Source: Begonia masoniana (Eukaryota; Streptophyta; Magnoliopsida; Cucurbitales; Begoniaceae). From it: 64,000 nucleotides of DNA. The translations under genes were made by a program, and so were the position numbers. A model generated the notes under the pieces. The model saw nothing but the letters and a program-made list of their open reading frames with translations, did not search any database and was not told where the DNA came from. Where the stretch lies: NCBI GenBank assembly GCA_022432975.1, contig CM039502.1, forward strand, positions 25,628,383 to 25,692,382. Reading direction: 5' to 3'. This document shows, piece by piece, positions 13,536-29,188 of the stretch (the first letter of the stretch is position 1; every line of letters starts with the position of its first letter).

Positions 13536-14933
13536 TCAAACAAATAACTCTGGGTACTTGTCTAACATTTCCTGTCGTCGCTCCCAAGTGGCTTCCTCAA
13601 TGCCATGATTCTTTCATAAAACTTTGACCAACGGGATCTCTTTATTCCTCAGAGTCTTAACTACGGATTCCAATATCTGCACTGGTCTTTCTTCATACAT
13701 TAATGATGGTTCAATCTCAATATCCACTGGCTTAACAACTTGCGTCAGGTCTCGTATGCATTTTCTTAACATTGACACGTGAAAGACATTATGAACTTTA
13801 TCCAATGATGGAGGCAACTGCAGTCTGTAAGCTGTACTACCGATTCTAGCCAAAACAGGGAATGGTCCAATGAATCGTGGAGTAAGTTTTCCCTTTTTGC
13901 CAAATCTTAAGACCCCTTTGAACGGTGAAACCTTCAGGAAAACTTCATCTCTAACCGAAAATTCAAGGTCTCTTCTCCTCTGGTCTGCATAACTCTTCTG
14001 TCGGCTCTGTGCAGTCATTATCCTCTTTCTAATAGTAGAGATCTTGTCTGACATCTGTTGCAGAAGGTCGGGTCCAAGAAGTTTTGCTTCGCCAACCTCA
14101 TCCCAATACAAAGGTGATCTACATTTCCTGCCATACAGTGCTTCATAAGGTGCCATGCCAATGGTGGACTGGTAGCTGTTGTTGTAGGAGAACTCAACCA
14201 GATGTAAGTATCGACTCCAGGATGACTGGAAATCTAGTACACATGCCCTCAGCATGTCTTCAAGTATCTGAATAATCCTCTCCGATTGACCATCTGTCTG
14301 CGGGTGAAAGGCAGTGCTGCATTATAACCTTGTGCCAAGTGTGCTTTGTAGACCTTTCCAAAATCGTGAGGTGAACCTGGGGTCACGATCAGAGACAATA
14401 GATGCAGGGATTCCATGCAACCTAATAACTTCTTGTACATAAAGATCAGCAAGCTGGTCCATCGAGTAGGTTGTCCTTACTGGTAAGAAATGGGCTGATT
14501 TTGTCAATCTATCAATCACAACCCAAATACTATCATGTCCCTTAGTTGTCTTAGGTAATCCTACAATGAAATCCATAGCTATGTGTTCCCATTTCCACTC
14601 GGGAATAGGTAAAGGCTGAAGGGTACTTCCTGGTCGTTGGTGCTCGGCTTTAACTTGTTGGCAAACCAAACATGACTCTACATACTTAGCAACATCTCTC
14701 TTTAAGTTTGGCCACCAATAGAGTAACTTCAGGTCTCGATACATCTTGGTGCTGCCAGGATGCACAGAAAAGGGAGACAAATGTGCCTCAGCCAAGATTA
14801 GCTTACGTAATCCTTCATCATTAGGGACATACCATCTATTTCTAAACCTCAGAATCCCATCCTTAGAAAGACTAAACTCGGAGGTGGTGTCCTTCACCTT
14901 GTTCATCATACTGTTATTCTCCTCTGAATCCTT
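13536..14933 (-). pseudogene. Integrase and chromodomain of element B
   Basis: From the upstream end: HHCC zinc-binding region (HLSPFSVHPGSTKMYRDLK ... CLVCQQVK), the catalytic core with MDFIVGLP and SDRDPRFTS (first two acidic residues), a segment reading HPQTDGQSER (Glu of the DDE triad) reached after a frameshift near 14320, then the GPF region and a C-terminal chromodomain-like tail ending in LDKYPELFV and a stop at 13536-13538. A TGA at the WKNHG position interrupts the tail. The tail is typical of Tekay/Del chromoviruses, where it is thought to steer integration toward heterochromatin. Confidence 0.9.
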
Positions 14934-15518
14934 CTATTGTGTTTCTTTGATCTTTTCCAGAACCGTCGGTTGAATGGTCAAATTTGCGAGCAAAGCTGAC
15001 AACTCTGGAACTATCTCCAACTCCAATTTCTGAATCGCTGTCCTCAAAGGTATAGACATAGTTGATACAATGGGTTGCATTGTTGTTGACATCCTGCTCA
15101 ATGCGTCAACTACAGAGTTAGCCTTACCCGGATGATACTTGATCTCGAAGTCGTAGTCCTTAACAAATTCTAACCAACGCCTCTGCCTCATGTTCAATTC
15201 CTTTTGTGTAAAGAGGTACTTCAGAATTTTATGGTCAGAAAACACCTCACACTGCAGTCCATATAAATAGTGTCTCCAAATCTTTAAGGCAAAAACAATA
15301 GCGGCTAATTCTAAATCATGGGTGGGATAGTTCTGTTCATAACTCTTTAACTGCCTAGAGGCATACGCTACAACCTTGCCTTCTTGCATCAAAACACAGC
15401 CCAAACCAACTTTTGATGCATCACAAAATACGCTAAACTTTCCTTCTTCGGTTGGAAGGGTCAATACCGGGGCTGTTGTTAACTTCACTTTCAATGTCTG
15501 GAAGCTATCGTCACAAGC
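14934..15518 (-). pseudogene. RNase H domain of element B
   Basis: Begins after a stop (15516-15518) and includes [41 protein letters not shown] and [14 protein letters not shown], the standard Ty3/gypsy RNase H series with Asp and Glu catalytic positions visible. It ends at a stop near 14931 before the integrase. It is part of a single gag-pol polyprotein in intact relatives. Confidence 0.9.
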
Positions 15519-16260
15519 TTAGGTCCATGAATACTTATTGTCCTTCTTTGTCAAATTCGTCAGGGGCTTAGCTATCATAGAAAATCCTTTGATGAACTTT
15601 CTGTAATAGCCTGCCAATCCAAGGAAACTGCGGACTTCACTGGCATTCTTTGGTTGTGGCCAATCCTTTACTGCCTGAATTTTGGTCGGGTCCACTGAAA
15701 TGCCATTAGCAGAAACTACATGACCCAGAAAATTAACCTTGTCCAACCAAAATTCACACTTGGACAATTTGGCATAAAGCTGGTGCTCCTTCAATGTTGT
15801 CAAAACTACTCTTAAATGCTCTGCATGGTCAGCTTCAGTCCGTTAGTATATCAGGATATCATCTATGAACACAATTACAAATTTGTCCAAATACTCACGA
15901 AACACTCGATTCATTAAGTCCATAAAGGCTGCAGGTGCATTGGTCAGTCCAAATGACATGACCAAGAATTCGTAGTGTCCATAACGGGTTCTGAAGGCTG
16001 TCTTTGGTATATCTCCTTCCCTAACCTTCAGTTGGTAATAACCCGAACGTAAATCTATTTTTGAAAACACCTTTGCTCCTTGCAATTGGTCAAACAAATC
16101 ATCAATCCGAGGTAAGGGGTACTTATTCTTAATTGTCAACTTATTTAGCTCCCTATAGTCTATGCACATTCTAAGGGAACCATCTTTCTTCTTGACAAAT
16201 AAGACAGGTGCACCCCAAGGAGAACTGCTAGGGCGTATAAATCCTTTGTCTACTAATTCC
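15519..16260 (-). pseudogene. Reverse transcriptase of element B
   Basis: Contains [52 protein letters not shown] and the catalytic FIDDILIY, followed by a stop at ~15843 where relatives continue with Ser. The downstream thumb part contains [19 protein letters not shown] and [17 protein letters not shown] frameshift near 16230-16260 separates it from the protease part. Confidence 0.92.
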
Positions 16261-17194
16261 TGTAGTTGGAATTTTAACTTCCTTTAGTTCAACAGGTGCC
16301 ATCCGATAAGGATTCTTAGATACGGGTAAGGCCTCAGGGTACGTATCTATTAAAAACTCTATTTCTCTATCAGGTGGTAATCCTGGGAAATCATCCAAGA
16401 ATGCCTTAGGGAACTCTCTGACTATGGAGATATCTTGTAACTCTATCTTATTCTTCACCCGAACATCCATTATGCTAGCTAAGTAACTCTCACAACCATT
16501 TTTCAGTAACCGGTAAATTTCTAGTGAGGATATAATCGGTATTTTGCTTATCTTAGGAATAGCTTGGAAGGAATAATGATCACCACTTGGGGGTCGAAAA
16601 TCAACCATCACAGATCTACAACTTATTGTGGCATAATGCCTAAATAACCAATCCATTCCTAATATCACTTCATACCCTTTCATGTCAATTACAATCAGTT
16701 CTACATATAGTTTCTTACTTCCTAAGGATACAACATCACCTTTAACAATCTGTTCTGAATGTAGGCACTTCCCTGATGGTAATATAACATTATATGGCCT
16801 TTCGGCTGGTAAAAGTTCTAAGTTGTGATTACATACAAACAAGGTTGATATAAACGAGTGCGTGGCTCCCGTATCTATAAGTGTGTAAGCAGCAAAACCA
16901 CAGATCATAATGGTACCTATTATGACTGTATGTTGCACGGCTTCCTCATCCTCCATCATTGCATAGACTCTAGGTGCTACCCTTGCATGGTTCGGATCTG
17001 GCGGCATGGGGCAGTCTCTGACTATATGTCCAACCTTATCACATCTGAAACAGCGGCCAGAACGCAACTTGCATTCACCGGGGTGATTCTTCTGACAGGT
17101 GGGGCATAAGGGCGCCAGAGGCCTCTTTCCTTTTCCTTGGTCATCATTCTGGTTGTATGGCCTCTTCACACCTTTCTGCTGCTGTGGTCCCCTG
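16228..17194 (-). pseudogene. Zinc knuckle, aspartic protease and RT start region of element B
   Basis: Starts with a CCHC knuckle (CFRCDKVGHIVRDC), followed by a protease with [10 protein letters not shown] and VILGMDWL, then the [18 protein letters not shown] and [12 protein letters not shown] segments that normally lead into RT. The frame is lost after VELKE. The protease would cleave the polyprotein. Confidence 0.9.
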
Positions 17195-17956
17195 TTCTAC
17201 TGTGGCTGCCAGCCCTTGTTCGGTCGTGGTGGCTGTTGGACATCCTTGGTAGTCTTCTTTGACTGATCACGCTGCTCATACACTGTTATTTCGGCCTCCT
17301 CCATTTCCAAGGCCTTAGCTGTGACCTCGGTATACGGCACATTGTAGATACCAGCAGTTTTCACTTTCATATACAAGCTTGGCTTCAGTCCTTGAACAAA
17401 TTGATAGATCTTATCCTCCTCATCTTCAACCAGACGGGATGCAAACCGAGACAAGACATCAAACCTACATATGTAATCTGTTACCAAACCAGTCTGTCGT
17501 AGATTCATAAACTCCTTTTTCTTATTGGCCCGAACAGTTCGATTAAAATACTTGTTAAAGAAGGCCGTCTTGAACCTTCCCCAGGTCATAGCTCCTGCGT
17601 CAGTCGTGCTCTGGATCGAGTCCCACCAATGCCTCGCATCCAGTTCCAAGTGATAGACAGCACATGTGACTTTATCTCCCTCTTCCACCTTTGCATACTT
17701 GAACATGTCCTCCATCTTTCGAATCCATTCCTCAGCATAAACTGGATTTGCAACTTGACCTATTGAAAATCGGGAGTCGAAGTCGGTGAAAACGCACATC
17801 TCCATGTTCTCGGGCAATATTCGTACTTGAATTCCCTTGTTCTTCCCTGGCGGTCATGAGCTGCTCAACTTGGCGGGATTGGCGAATTACTAACTCAGTT
17901 AGCTGAGCAATAGTGTGACTATCCACATTATCATCTCTCTGCTGACCTCTCACCAT
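17195..17956 (-). pseudogene. gag of element B
   Basis: ATG at 17954-17956 begins MVRGQQRDDN, followed by a short coiled region (TELVIRQSRQVEQL). A frameshift near 17800 leads to the capsid-like part (AEEWIRKMEDMF, WWDSIQSTTDA, FNKYFNRTVR, LRQTGLVTDYICRF). It ends at a TAG around 17195 (probable Gln to stop). Gag forms the particle that packages element RNA. Confidence 0.9.
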
Positions 17957-17965
17957 CTTGGGATT

Positions 17966-17983
17966 CCTAAACAATTAGTCATA
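17966..17983 (-). promoter_or_regulatory. Predicted 3' splice site upstream of B gag
   Basis: In element sense a GACTAAT branch-like sequence is followed by TGTTTAG|GAATCCCAAG and then the gag ATG. Paired with the 5' LTR donor near 19815 it would define an intron of about 1.85 kb. Confidence 0.45.
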
Positions 17984-18102
17984 AACACATCTTAACTTAA
18001 CGACATTTCTAGAATCGTAAACACTTACAGTTGCTGGAGTGCGCTCATGTGACAGTCAGTGCTGGAAGGCAGTCTGCAGAATCGGTTTTAGAACCCGGTT
18101 TT

Positions 18103-18114
18103 GCTCTGATACCA
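18103..18114 (-). promoter_or_regulatory. Primer-binding site of element B
   Basis: The + strand reads GCTCTGATACCA, the reverse complement of the initiator-Met PBS, 4 nt from the 5' LTR. Confidence 0.92.
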
Positions 18115-18118
18115 TAAT

Positions 18119-20517
18119 TGTAACGACCCCGGAGGGATAGTCGCATAAACCATATCTTTCTTAATTATTTAATTCTTATTACTCACACTCTACTCATTTT
18201 CGGTAGTATATTTTTTTAAAAAAACATAACTTAACTCAAAATGTCGTACATAATTCACTAGGCATCATTCGGTAAAGGAACACTTTACGTATCTGCTGGC
18301 GGGCAGTGCAATGTGTATCGGCTGGTGAAGGGAAACTTAAACCCTTAGGCTGCACCTGCCGATTGAGGAATAAAACCACATCTACCGGTCACTAGACGAC
18401 AAAACCATGTTTATATCATCCGGTAGAGAGACCCTTTACATCATCCAGTGAAATAAGGGAACATCATCCGATGGACATGTGCTCCTCACGTGCATAATTA
18501 AAACATGACCCGGTCACTAAACGACAAGGAAACCCTCACATCATCCGCTTAAACGCTCTTCATCTGCCGATCACTAGACGACAAAATAGCACTTCCATCA
18601 TCCGATGGCTTAGACACTCTACATCTACCGATCACTAGACGACAAAATAGCACTTCCATCATCCGATGGCTCAAACACTCTACATCTACCGATCGCTAGA
18701 CGACAAATCAGCACTTCCATCATCCGATGGCTTAAGCACTCTTCATCTGCCGATGACGTCAGCCGGATGATTGTCTTATCCAGCTTCTATCACACGGTAA
18801 CAAACACCATAATCATCAAACAACCTCATCCAATAGAACATACCACAACTCACCCGAATCTTAACTCGGTAACTATAAACCTCAATGAGTAATGATCATA
18901 AACTCATCCAAAATACGCATAGCGGAAGGCTTAAGCAAAACAAACCATTCAATAATCCTTAAAATCGTATTCAGACTCTAAAGACAAACCATTCAAATCT
19001 GAATCTTATTGTTATAAGAAATTCTGTTCTACTTAGTCATCTGTTCATCATAAACTTTTCTGACTTACTATGAGCATAACCAGAGAGCTTAATCGCCTAT
19101 CCAACCTTGCAATGTCACACTGAGCATCCTCCAGCAACCAGCTTTAAACGTTCTCTTGGATTTGGGAATCCTCACCTATTAACTCTTCACCTACATCATA
19201 AGGTTCAACTATAAGCCTAATGCTTAGTAAGGAATGCAACGATAACATGAATGCATGAATGCATAATTCAGAGAAATACATAGTCATAAGTCTTTTCTTG
19301 TTCATAATCATCATCCATAATTATGTAACATATTTATCATTCGTAATCATTGTTCATAATCATTGTTCATAATCATTGTTCATAATCGTTGTTCATAATC
19401 ATTGTTCATAATCATCAATTAAGTTGTGTGGAATGAGAGAGAATTTGTGCCGGTAAAGGGGGTTCGACAGTGAGTTTGATCATGGTCCCTACTGCGGGTC
19501 GTATTCATATTTGGACTGTGACATACGCCGAACCGCCCCCAACCCTCACTCAACCACGTTGCAGGGATTTTATCATCTTATCTTGTTCATGAGAAAACAT
19601 ACTTTTAAAACATTTTCATGTGCATAAAACATTGATAATGCATGAACATGGGAATTCTTAACTCATTCAGACTACAGAACAGAACATTCATCAAGTATGA
19701 AAACTTACCATTAATCTAAATGTCAACATAAGTACTAGACTGTAGCATAATAACCTCTAATCGTCACTTCAGTTACTATCTAGCATCCTTGTGATGTAGG
19801 GCCCTATTGGACTTACCCTGGTGTCCTTAGCAATGAGATCTCCTTTTCCTTAGGCTTCTTTACCTAAAACATTTACATTACAGTAGTTAAAACAAAATCC
19901 TAAAAGTTCTACTCGTAAGTCATCCTAGGGTCTAATAGCTAAGAGTCATTCCTGAATTCTTAGTTTAATACTCAATGTAGTCTGAAATCCCAAAACCAAA
20001 ACAGACAGATTCGATTACCGATAACTCAGGGGTGGTTGTTTTAAATGTCCAGAATCGATTTGATAAAAGCATTGCAACTCTCAGATTTCAAATGTTCTTA
20101 TTATTAGTCGGCCATTGGAAAATCCAAAATTCCAATGCCGAGTAGAAAACAGGGCTAACAAACTAACAGATAACTACGTTGTCTATTGCATACCTCGGGC
20201 ACAGAGTAGTCGAGTAGTGGCAGAGAAAACCAATCGTCGAAGAGAGTATGCTGAAAGTAGAGAGCAAGAGCTCGGGAGAGAAGAAATCGCCGAAAAGGAA
20301 GGTGTCAGCTACAGTGGTTTAAATGAGGTTTAAAACATTTCCTTTTTCTTTATATACTGGTCATCACCCTCCATTATTACAACTTTGCCACCCAACCTAG
20401 TTTAAATCCATATGAAATTAATTATTCTTGGTATAAAACTCTAAACCGTGAAGATTGAACATTTATGACCGTTAATACAGTTAGGAAGTCACCTGGTTGA
20501 AGTTGTCGGGTGTTGCA
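18119..20517 (-). repeat. 5' LTR of element B
   Basis: Matches 11040-13494 and keeps TG/CA ends (TGTAACG on the + strand at 18119, GTTGCA ending at 20517). It contains fewer ~60-bp repeat units than the 3' LTR, a TGACGTCA site at 18751-18770 and a TATA box at 20348-20357. Confidence 0.92.
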
Positions 20518-20605
20518 TCCGTTGTCAATTGTGCTCCAATACGCGTCTTGCTATCTTGGGAGGGTCTCTTTACATATGTTTCAATCCCACATCGCTTGGG
20601 GAAGT
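20518..20605 (-). mobile_element. Cassandra-type LTR fragment, right piece
   Basis: Continues the fragment at 10986-11039 across element B. It aligns with the Cassandra LTR at 44412-44677 (TTGTGCTCC, ATCTTGCTAT and GTCTCTTTACATATGTTTCA blocks). It ends in CCCACATCGCTTGGGGAAG, which is the inverse of the CTTCCCCAAGCGATGTGGG at 44650-44668. Confidence 0.7.
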
Positions 20606-20906
20606 AGTCGGTGCCGCCACGACCTGTGTCGTGCGTGTATACATACATATGTGCATGTTACCCTCGCCCGTTCTCATCAATTCCTTAAGTTTCATTTTCG
20701 ATTTCATTCATTTCATTCTTCGTTTACTTTCATTTACATTCGTTAGAGAACGGACTCAGGCTGCAGCAAACCCAATTCCTATCCCTTACTTTCCCGTAGA
20801 AATTTTCATTTCTTTACTTATAAAAAAAATGTTAGGTTAATTTCGACTTCCAACATTCTAAATCGAAGTCATGGTCAATGAAAACAGAGCTTGTTTATAA
20901 TCTATA
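20606..20906. other. Unassigned 300 bp left of MULE1
   Basis: Pyrimidine-rich with TTCATTTC-type runs. No reading frame, repeat or element end was recognised. The last 9 bp (20898-20906) are MULE1's target duplication. Confidence 0.5.
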
Positions 20907-21360
20907 GGGTAAAAATTATTTTAACCCCTAAATTATGATTTTTTTTAAACACCTTTAAATTAATAACCCTAACAATTTCAACATTCAACTATCATAAACC
21001 TAACAATTTAACCCATCGCGGCCCACCGATCGCCCCCGCTCTACATTTTTTTGCCTAGAACGGGGGCCAATAAAAAACGAACGGTCCCTCGTTTTGTCGG
21101 GGGGGAGTCCGTTCCACGTGCACCATACTGATATAAAAACAACGACCTCCCATTTTATCGGAGAGTCGTTGTGGGGGGTGGAGGCCCCCCGTTCCTCGTG
21201 TGGTGCACGTGGAATTGGAATGAGGGGCCGTTCTCCCGAGCTAGCCCCTTGTTTTCAAGAGCCTTTAATAACAAGGGGCCGACTCAGGAGAGCAAGTTCT
21301 TGTTCTCAATTATTGGACTGGAGAACAGGGGGTCGATCTTAATTATTGTCTAATAATTGG
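20907..21360 (+). repeat. Left terminal inverted repeat of MULE1
   Basis: Pairs imperfectly with the reverse complement of 34338-34747, sharing GGTGCACGTGGAA, GTTCTCCCGAGC and CTGGAGAACAGGGG blocks. The inner end has repeated AATTATTGTC/CAATAATTGG motifs up to 21430. Confidence 0.88.
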
Positions 21361-21472
21361 ACTAGAGCGGGGGGCTGATAAGCGAGAATGGGGGCCGATC
21401 TTAATTATTATCCAATAATTGGACTAGAACATGGGGGCTGATCAGCGAGAACGGGGGGACGATCTCAAAAAC

Positions 21473-21480
21473 TATATAAA
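21473..21480 (+). promoter_or_regulatory. TATA box of MULE1 transposase
   Basis: TATATAAA lies ~100 nt before the likely ATG at 21572. MULE2 has TATATAAG at the equivalent place (59403-59410). Confidence 0.6.
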
Positions 21481-21571
21481 GAGACAGCCTTCTAATCTCA
21501 CCTCCAGCTCACGAAAACTCTAAAATCTCTTGACTATTTTCTTGCTCCGGCAAATTTTCTCTGTATTAGCG

Positions 21572-21789
21572 ATGTTGATGGATTCTGATTCAAGTAGATC
21601 GGTTGATTTATACGAGACAACAACTTGTGATGTCGGTATGGATTGGTATTCGTACTCTACGCCTACATATGGTGATTTTCGAGTATTCGATCACTTAGAA
21701 GATAATGAAGAAGTAGAGGTGCATTTGACCTCCAAAACTCTAGTTTGATGAGCTTCGAACACCGGTCGACTAAGAGGATGATGAGGTGA
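21572..21789 (+). pseudogene. MULE1 transposase, N-terminal part
   Basis: ATG at 21572 begins MLMDSDSSRSVD, conserved in MULE2 at 59493 (MLMDSDSSRWVD), which supports this start over the in-frame ATG at 21530. The region is acidic (FDHLEDNEEVEVH). A one-base insertion near 21745 shifts the frame to a stop. Element C then interrupts the gene at 21790, and coding similarity resumes at 32011. Confidence 0.8.
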
Positions 21790-22015
21790 TGTAACGCCCC
21801 GAACCAGGCCCGGCTCGGTGCGTCACTTTGCAAACCCAACCCGTGTTTAAAACGGTGTTTAAAATAATTTTCATAAAATATTCGACTCGATTTTTTGGGT
21901 TTTCTGAACCCTCGAAAGTTGTTGGGAAACGTGCCAAATATACGTTTAAAATACGTCGAAAAATGTCGGGCTAAAATAATTTGGAAATAGGAAAAATTTT
22001 GAATTTTTTTTTTAA

Positions 22016-22150
22016 AGTGCTGGTGGCGATCGATCGCCACCCTCTCGGGTGCTACAGTGCCCAAGAGGGCGCGATCGGCGATCGATCGCCGCTGGGTGCG
22101 TGATTGATCGCCTGCTGCGCGCCCAGCGCCTCCTGCGCGCGCCAGTGCCC
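22016..22150. repeat. GATCGATC palindrome cluster in C 3' LTR
   Basis: GGCGATCGATCGCC occurs twice within ~70 bp, with GCGCGC-rich repeats after it. The 5' LTR has the same cluster at 29547-29680. Confidence 0.75.
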
Positions 22151-22810
22151 AACCTGCGCGCCCAGCCCGACCTTCACAACTTTTCCTTCACTTTTTCCCG
22201 AGCCAAACACCTCCAAAACTCTTAAAATTTTTAACCACACACTCCCGACCCCCAAATCTTCAAGTCCCGTAAAAATTTTGGAAAACTGACTTAAAACGGA
22301 TAATAAAAAAATAGCGAACTTAAACCCGACGTTATTTAGTTTAAAATCAAAACGGACGGCGTAACGCCTAAAATTTCCAAAACCCAAAACCTGAAATCAA
22401 AGTCTTAAAACACTATCATTTCATACCAATTATCCAACATAGCCATCACTAACCACAATACGAAATCCACCAACAAAACATTAAAACCCCAAATATCTAT
22501 AATAGTTAGAGAATTATACACAATCCCAAAATACTTAATTTCCACAAACCGAAATCTAAACTAAACTATCAAAATACAAATCCCACATACACTCCGAAGA
22601 CCATGGTCGAGACGCCCCGACAACTGCCCGCACAGGCACGCCCCGTGCATCTCCGACTGCTCTCAAACCCTAGCTCACTCGCTTGGCTCACACTGTAACC
22701 GCGTCGTTACCTACACCATAGAACACGCACACACACGTAAGCTTACGCTTAGCAAAGTAAGGGAAAACAATATAAACATACACACACAACTCCCACACAA
22801 CCCTAACACG

Positions 22811-24978
22811 CATCCGAGTCTCGCTCCCAAGATACATTTTCATCTGAGTCTCGCTCCCAAGATAGGTATCCATCCGAGTCTCGCTCCCAAGATGGCCCTA
22901 ACCCAATCACCTGTTACACATCTGAGTCTCACTCCCAAGATGGTATCCATCGAGTCCGCTCCCAAGATGGCCCTAACCCAAGATGCGTATCCATCTGAGT
23001 CTCGCTCCCAAGATGGCCCTAACCCAATCACCTGTTACACATCTGAGTCTCGCTCCCAAGATGCGTATCCATCTGAGTCTCGCTCCCAAGATGGCCCTAA
23101 CCCAATCACCTGTTACACATCTGAGTCTCGCTCCCAAGATGGCCCTAACCCAATCACCTGTTACACATCTGAGTCTCGCTCCCAAGATGGCCCTAACCCA
23201 ATCACCTGTTACACATCTGAGTCTCGCTCCCAAGATGGCCCTAACCCAATCACCTGTTACACATCTGAGTCTCGCTCCCAAGATGCGTATCCATCTGAGT
23301 CTCGCTCCCAAGATGCGTATCCATCTGAGTCTCGCTCCCAAGATGCGTATCCATCTGAGTCTCGCTCCCAAGATGGCCCTAACCCAATCACCTGTTACAC
23401 ATCTGAGTCTCGCTCCCAAGATGGCCCTAACCCAATCACCTGTTACACATCTGAGTCTCGCTCCCAAGATGGCCCTAACCCAATCACCTGTTACACATCT
23501 GAGTCTCGCTCCCAAGATGCGTATCCATCTGAGTCTCGCTCCCAAGATGGCCCTAACCCAATCACCTGTTACACATCTGAGTCTCGCTCCCAAGATGCGT
23601 ATCCATCTGAGTCTCGCTCCCAAGATGGCCCTAACCCAATCACCTGTTACACATCTGAGTCTCGCTCCCAAGATGGCCCTAACCCAATCACCTGTTACAC
23701 ATCTGAGTCTCGCTCCCAAGATGGCCCTAACCCAATCACCTGTTACACATCTGAGTCTCGCTCCCAAGATGGCCCTAACCCAATCACCTGTTACACATCT
23801 GAGTCTCGCTCCCAAGATGCGTATCCATCTGAGTCTCGCTCCCAAGATGGCCCTAACCCAATCACCTGTTACACATCTGAGTCTCGCTCCCAAGATGGCC
23901 CTAACCCAATCACCTGTTACACATCTGAGTCTCGCTCCCAAGATGGCCCTAACCCAATCACCTGTTACACATCTGAGTCTCGCTCCCAAGATGGCCCTAA
24001 CCCAATCACCTGTTACACATCTGAGTCTCGCTCCCAAGATGGCCCTAACCCAATCACCTGTTACACATCTGAGTCTCGCTCCCAAGATGGCCCTAACCCA
24101 ATCACCTGTTACACATCTGAGTCTCGCTCCCAAGATGGCCCTAACCCAATCACCTGTTACACATCTGAGTCTCGCTCCCAAGATGGCCCTAACCCAATCA
24201 CCTGTTACACATCTGAGTCTCGCTCCCAAGATGGCCCTAACCCAATCACCTGTTACACATCTGAGTCTCGCTCCCAAGATGGCCCTAACCCAATCACCTG
24301 TTACACATCTGAGTCTCGCTCCCAAGATGGCCCTAACCCAATCACCTGTTACACATCTGAGTCTCGCTCCCAAGATGGCCCTAACCCAATCACCTGTTAC
24401 ACATCTGAGTCTCGCTCCCAAGATGGCCCTAACCCAATCACCTGTTACACATCTGAGTCTCGCTCCCAAGATGGCCCTAACCCAATCACCTGTTACACAT
24501 CTGAGTCTCGCTCCCAAGATGCGTATCCATCTGAGTCTCGCTCCCAAGATGGCCCTAACCCAATCACCTGTTACACATCTGAGTCTCGCTCCCAAGATGG
24601 CCCTAACCCAATCACCTGTTACACATCTGAGTCTCGCTCCCAAGATGGCCCTAACCCAATCACCTGTTACACATCTGAGTCTCGCTCCCAAGATGGCCCT
24701 AACCCAATCACCTGTTACACATCTGAGTCTCGCTCCCAAGATGGCCCTAACCCAATCACCTGTTACACATCTGAGTCTCGCTCCCAAGATGGCCCTAACC
24801 CAATCACCTGTTACACATCTGAGTCTCGCTCCCAAGATGGCCCTAACCCAATCACCTGTTACACATCTGAGTCTCGCTCCCAAGATGCGTATCCATCTGA
24901 GTCTCGCTCCCAAGATGGCCCTAACCCAATCACCTGTTACACATCTGAGTCTCGCTCCCAAGATGGCCCTAACCCAAT
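22811..24978. repeat. 48/30-bp minisatellite in C 3' LTR, ~2.17 kb
   Basis: Alternating 48-bp and 30-bp units that share GAGTCTCGCTCCCAAGATG. The 48-bp unit adds GCCCTAACCCAATCACCTGT, the 30-bp unit adds CGTATCCATCT. There are about 45-50 units, highly uniform. Both unit lengths are multiples of three, so two + frames and one - frame stay open for over 650 codons. No coding role is supported. Confidence 0.96.
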
Positions 24979-28058
<3,080 letters not shown>

Positions 28059-29179
28059 TTACAACACATCACTCACTAACATTCTCGTTTGCAAGTTCAT
28101 CATAACAAATTTAACATACCTACTTCCAGTCCCCAACATATTACCTTTCTTTGATGTAGGACAAACTTTGGTCGTATGTCCGGGCTCGCCGCACTTGAAA
28201 CACCGCGTAACTTTGGGCTTTGGACAGTCTCGAAAAAGATGGCCAGTTTCAAAACAATTGTAACATTTATCCACATACTATCCACACTCACCTGGATGAG
28301 CTTTCAAACACTTAGGACATGACAAATATCTTCCCCGTGGCCTTTTTCCTTCTCTTTGGTCATTTAAATTATCTCCCGGTCTCTTAGTTTCTTGAGGCTG
28401 AGAAGAAGATCCATCACTGTTAATCGGAGCTGAAATTTCTTTAAACATCCTTTTTGGGGCTTCAGCTGGTTTAAGAATTTTACCGGCAGCTACCTCCACT
28501 TCCACAGCTTTAGCCACCACTCGTGTAAATGATATCCCGTCAATTCTGAAAGTTTTCACCAGCATTTCAATCTCCGGCTTCAAACCCTGCACAAACTGAA
28601 AGATTTTATCTTTCTCTCTGCTAACCATATGGCTGGCAAAACGGGACAGAGATTCAAACTGTTGAATATATTCTCTCACAGATCCGGTTTGCTTCAATGC
28701 TATGAACTCTAATCTCTTTGCTGCTTGGACTGTCTGATTGTAGTATTTATCATAAAATACGTCCTTGAATACTTCCCAAGTCATGCTCTGAATATTAGTT
28801 GTAGCCTTTACTGACCCCTACCAGCTTTAAGCATTGTTCGATAGGTGGAACGTAGCATATTTCAATTGTTCTCTTCCTCCACCTCCGCAACAGTAAACAT
28901 ATCTTCCACCGTACATATCCAACTTTCGGCAGCTATCGGATCGGTCAAACGTCCTTCGAATGCCAGAGGCTTTAACCGTCTGAATCTCTCTCCGCTAGAG
29001 CCTGCTCCAGAGCCGGACCCTACCGTCAAATTCCCTGGTAGCCCCTGATTCATGAAAATACCCAACAATTGCGACTGCACATTTAAAAAATCCCTGAGTT
29101 GTTTATTCGGATCCTCAGGTGGTTATGGTTCATTCCGGGGTCGTCCGGGTCGTCTTGGTTGTCTTGGGTTTCTAGGCAT
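28059..29179 (-). pseudogene. gag of element C with two CCHC knuckles
   Basis: ATG at 29177-29179 begins MPRNPRQPRRPGRPRN, a basic start similar to the gag of E. It is followed by a stop, then a capsid-like part (GERFRRLKPLAFEGR, AESWICTVEDMF), a frameshift near 28790, then TWEVFKDVFYDKYYNQ, LKQTGSVREYIQQFESLSRF and KIFQFVQGLKPEIEM. Two zinc knuckles follow a further stop: CYNCFETGHLFRDC and CFKCGEPGHTTKVC. The frame ends at 28059 with no protease. The knuckles bind RNA in the family. Confidence 0.88.
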
Positions 29180-29188
29180 TGTCTATTC

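Larger units (their letters stand above)
11040..20517 (-). mobile_element. Element B: Ty3/gypsy chromovirus (Tekay-like), complete but degenerate
   Basis: Two ~2.4-kb LTRs (11040-13494 and 18119-20517) flank a minus-strand gag-PR-RT-RNase H-IN-chromodomain polyprotein, with PBS and polypurine tract in place. Flanks TCTGT (11035-11039) and TCCGT (20518-20522) form a 5-bp target duplication with one transition. The uninterrupted site exists at 44570 in another Cassandra LTR and reads TCCGT. In element sense the outer ends are TGCAACACCC and GGTCGTTACA. The polyprotein has several stops and frameshifts, so the copy is not autonomous. Confidence 0.93.

Noticed and set aside
20510..20840. Possible small gene right of B
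   Set aside because: The frames begin in the Cassandra remnant and have no domain or homologous copy.
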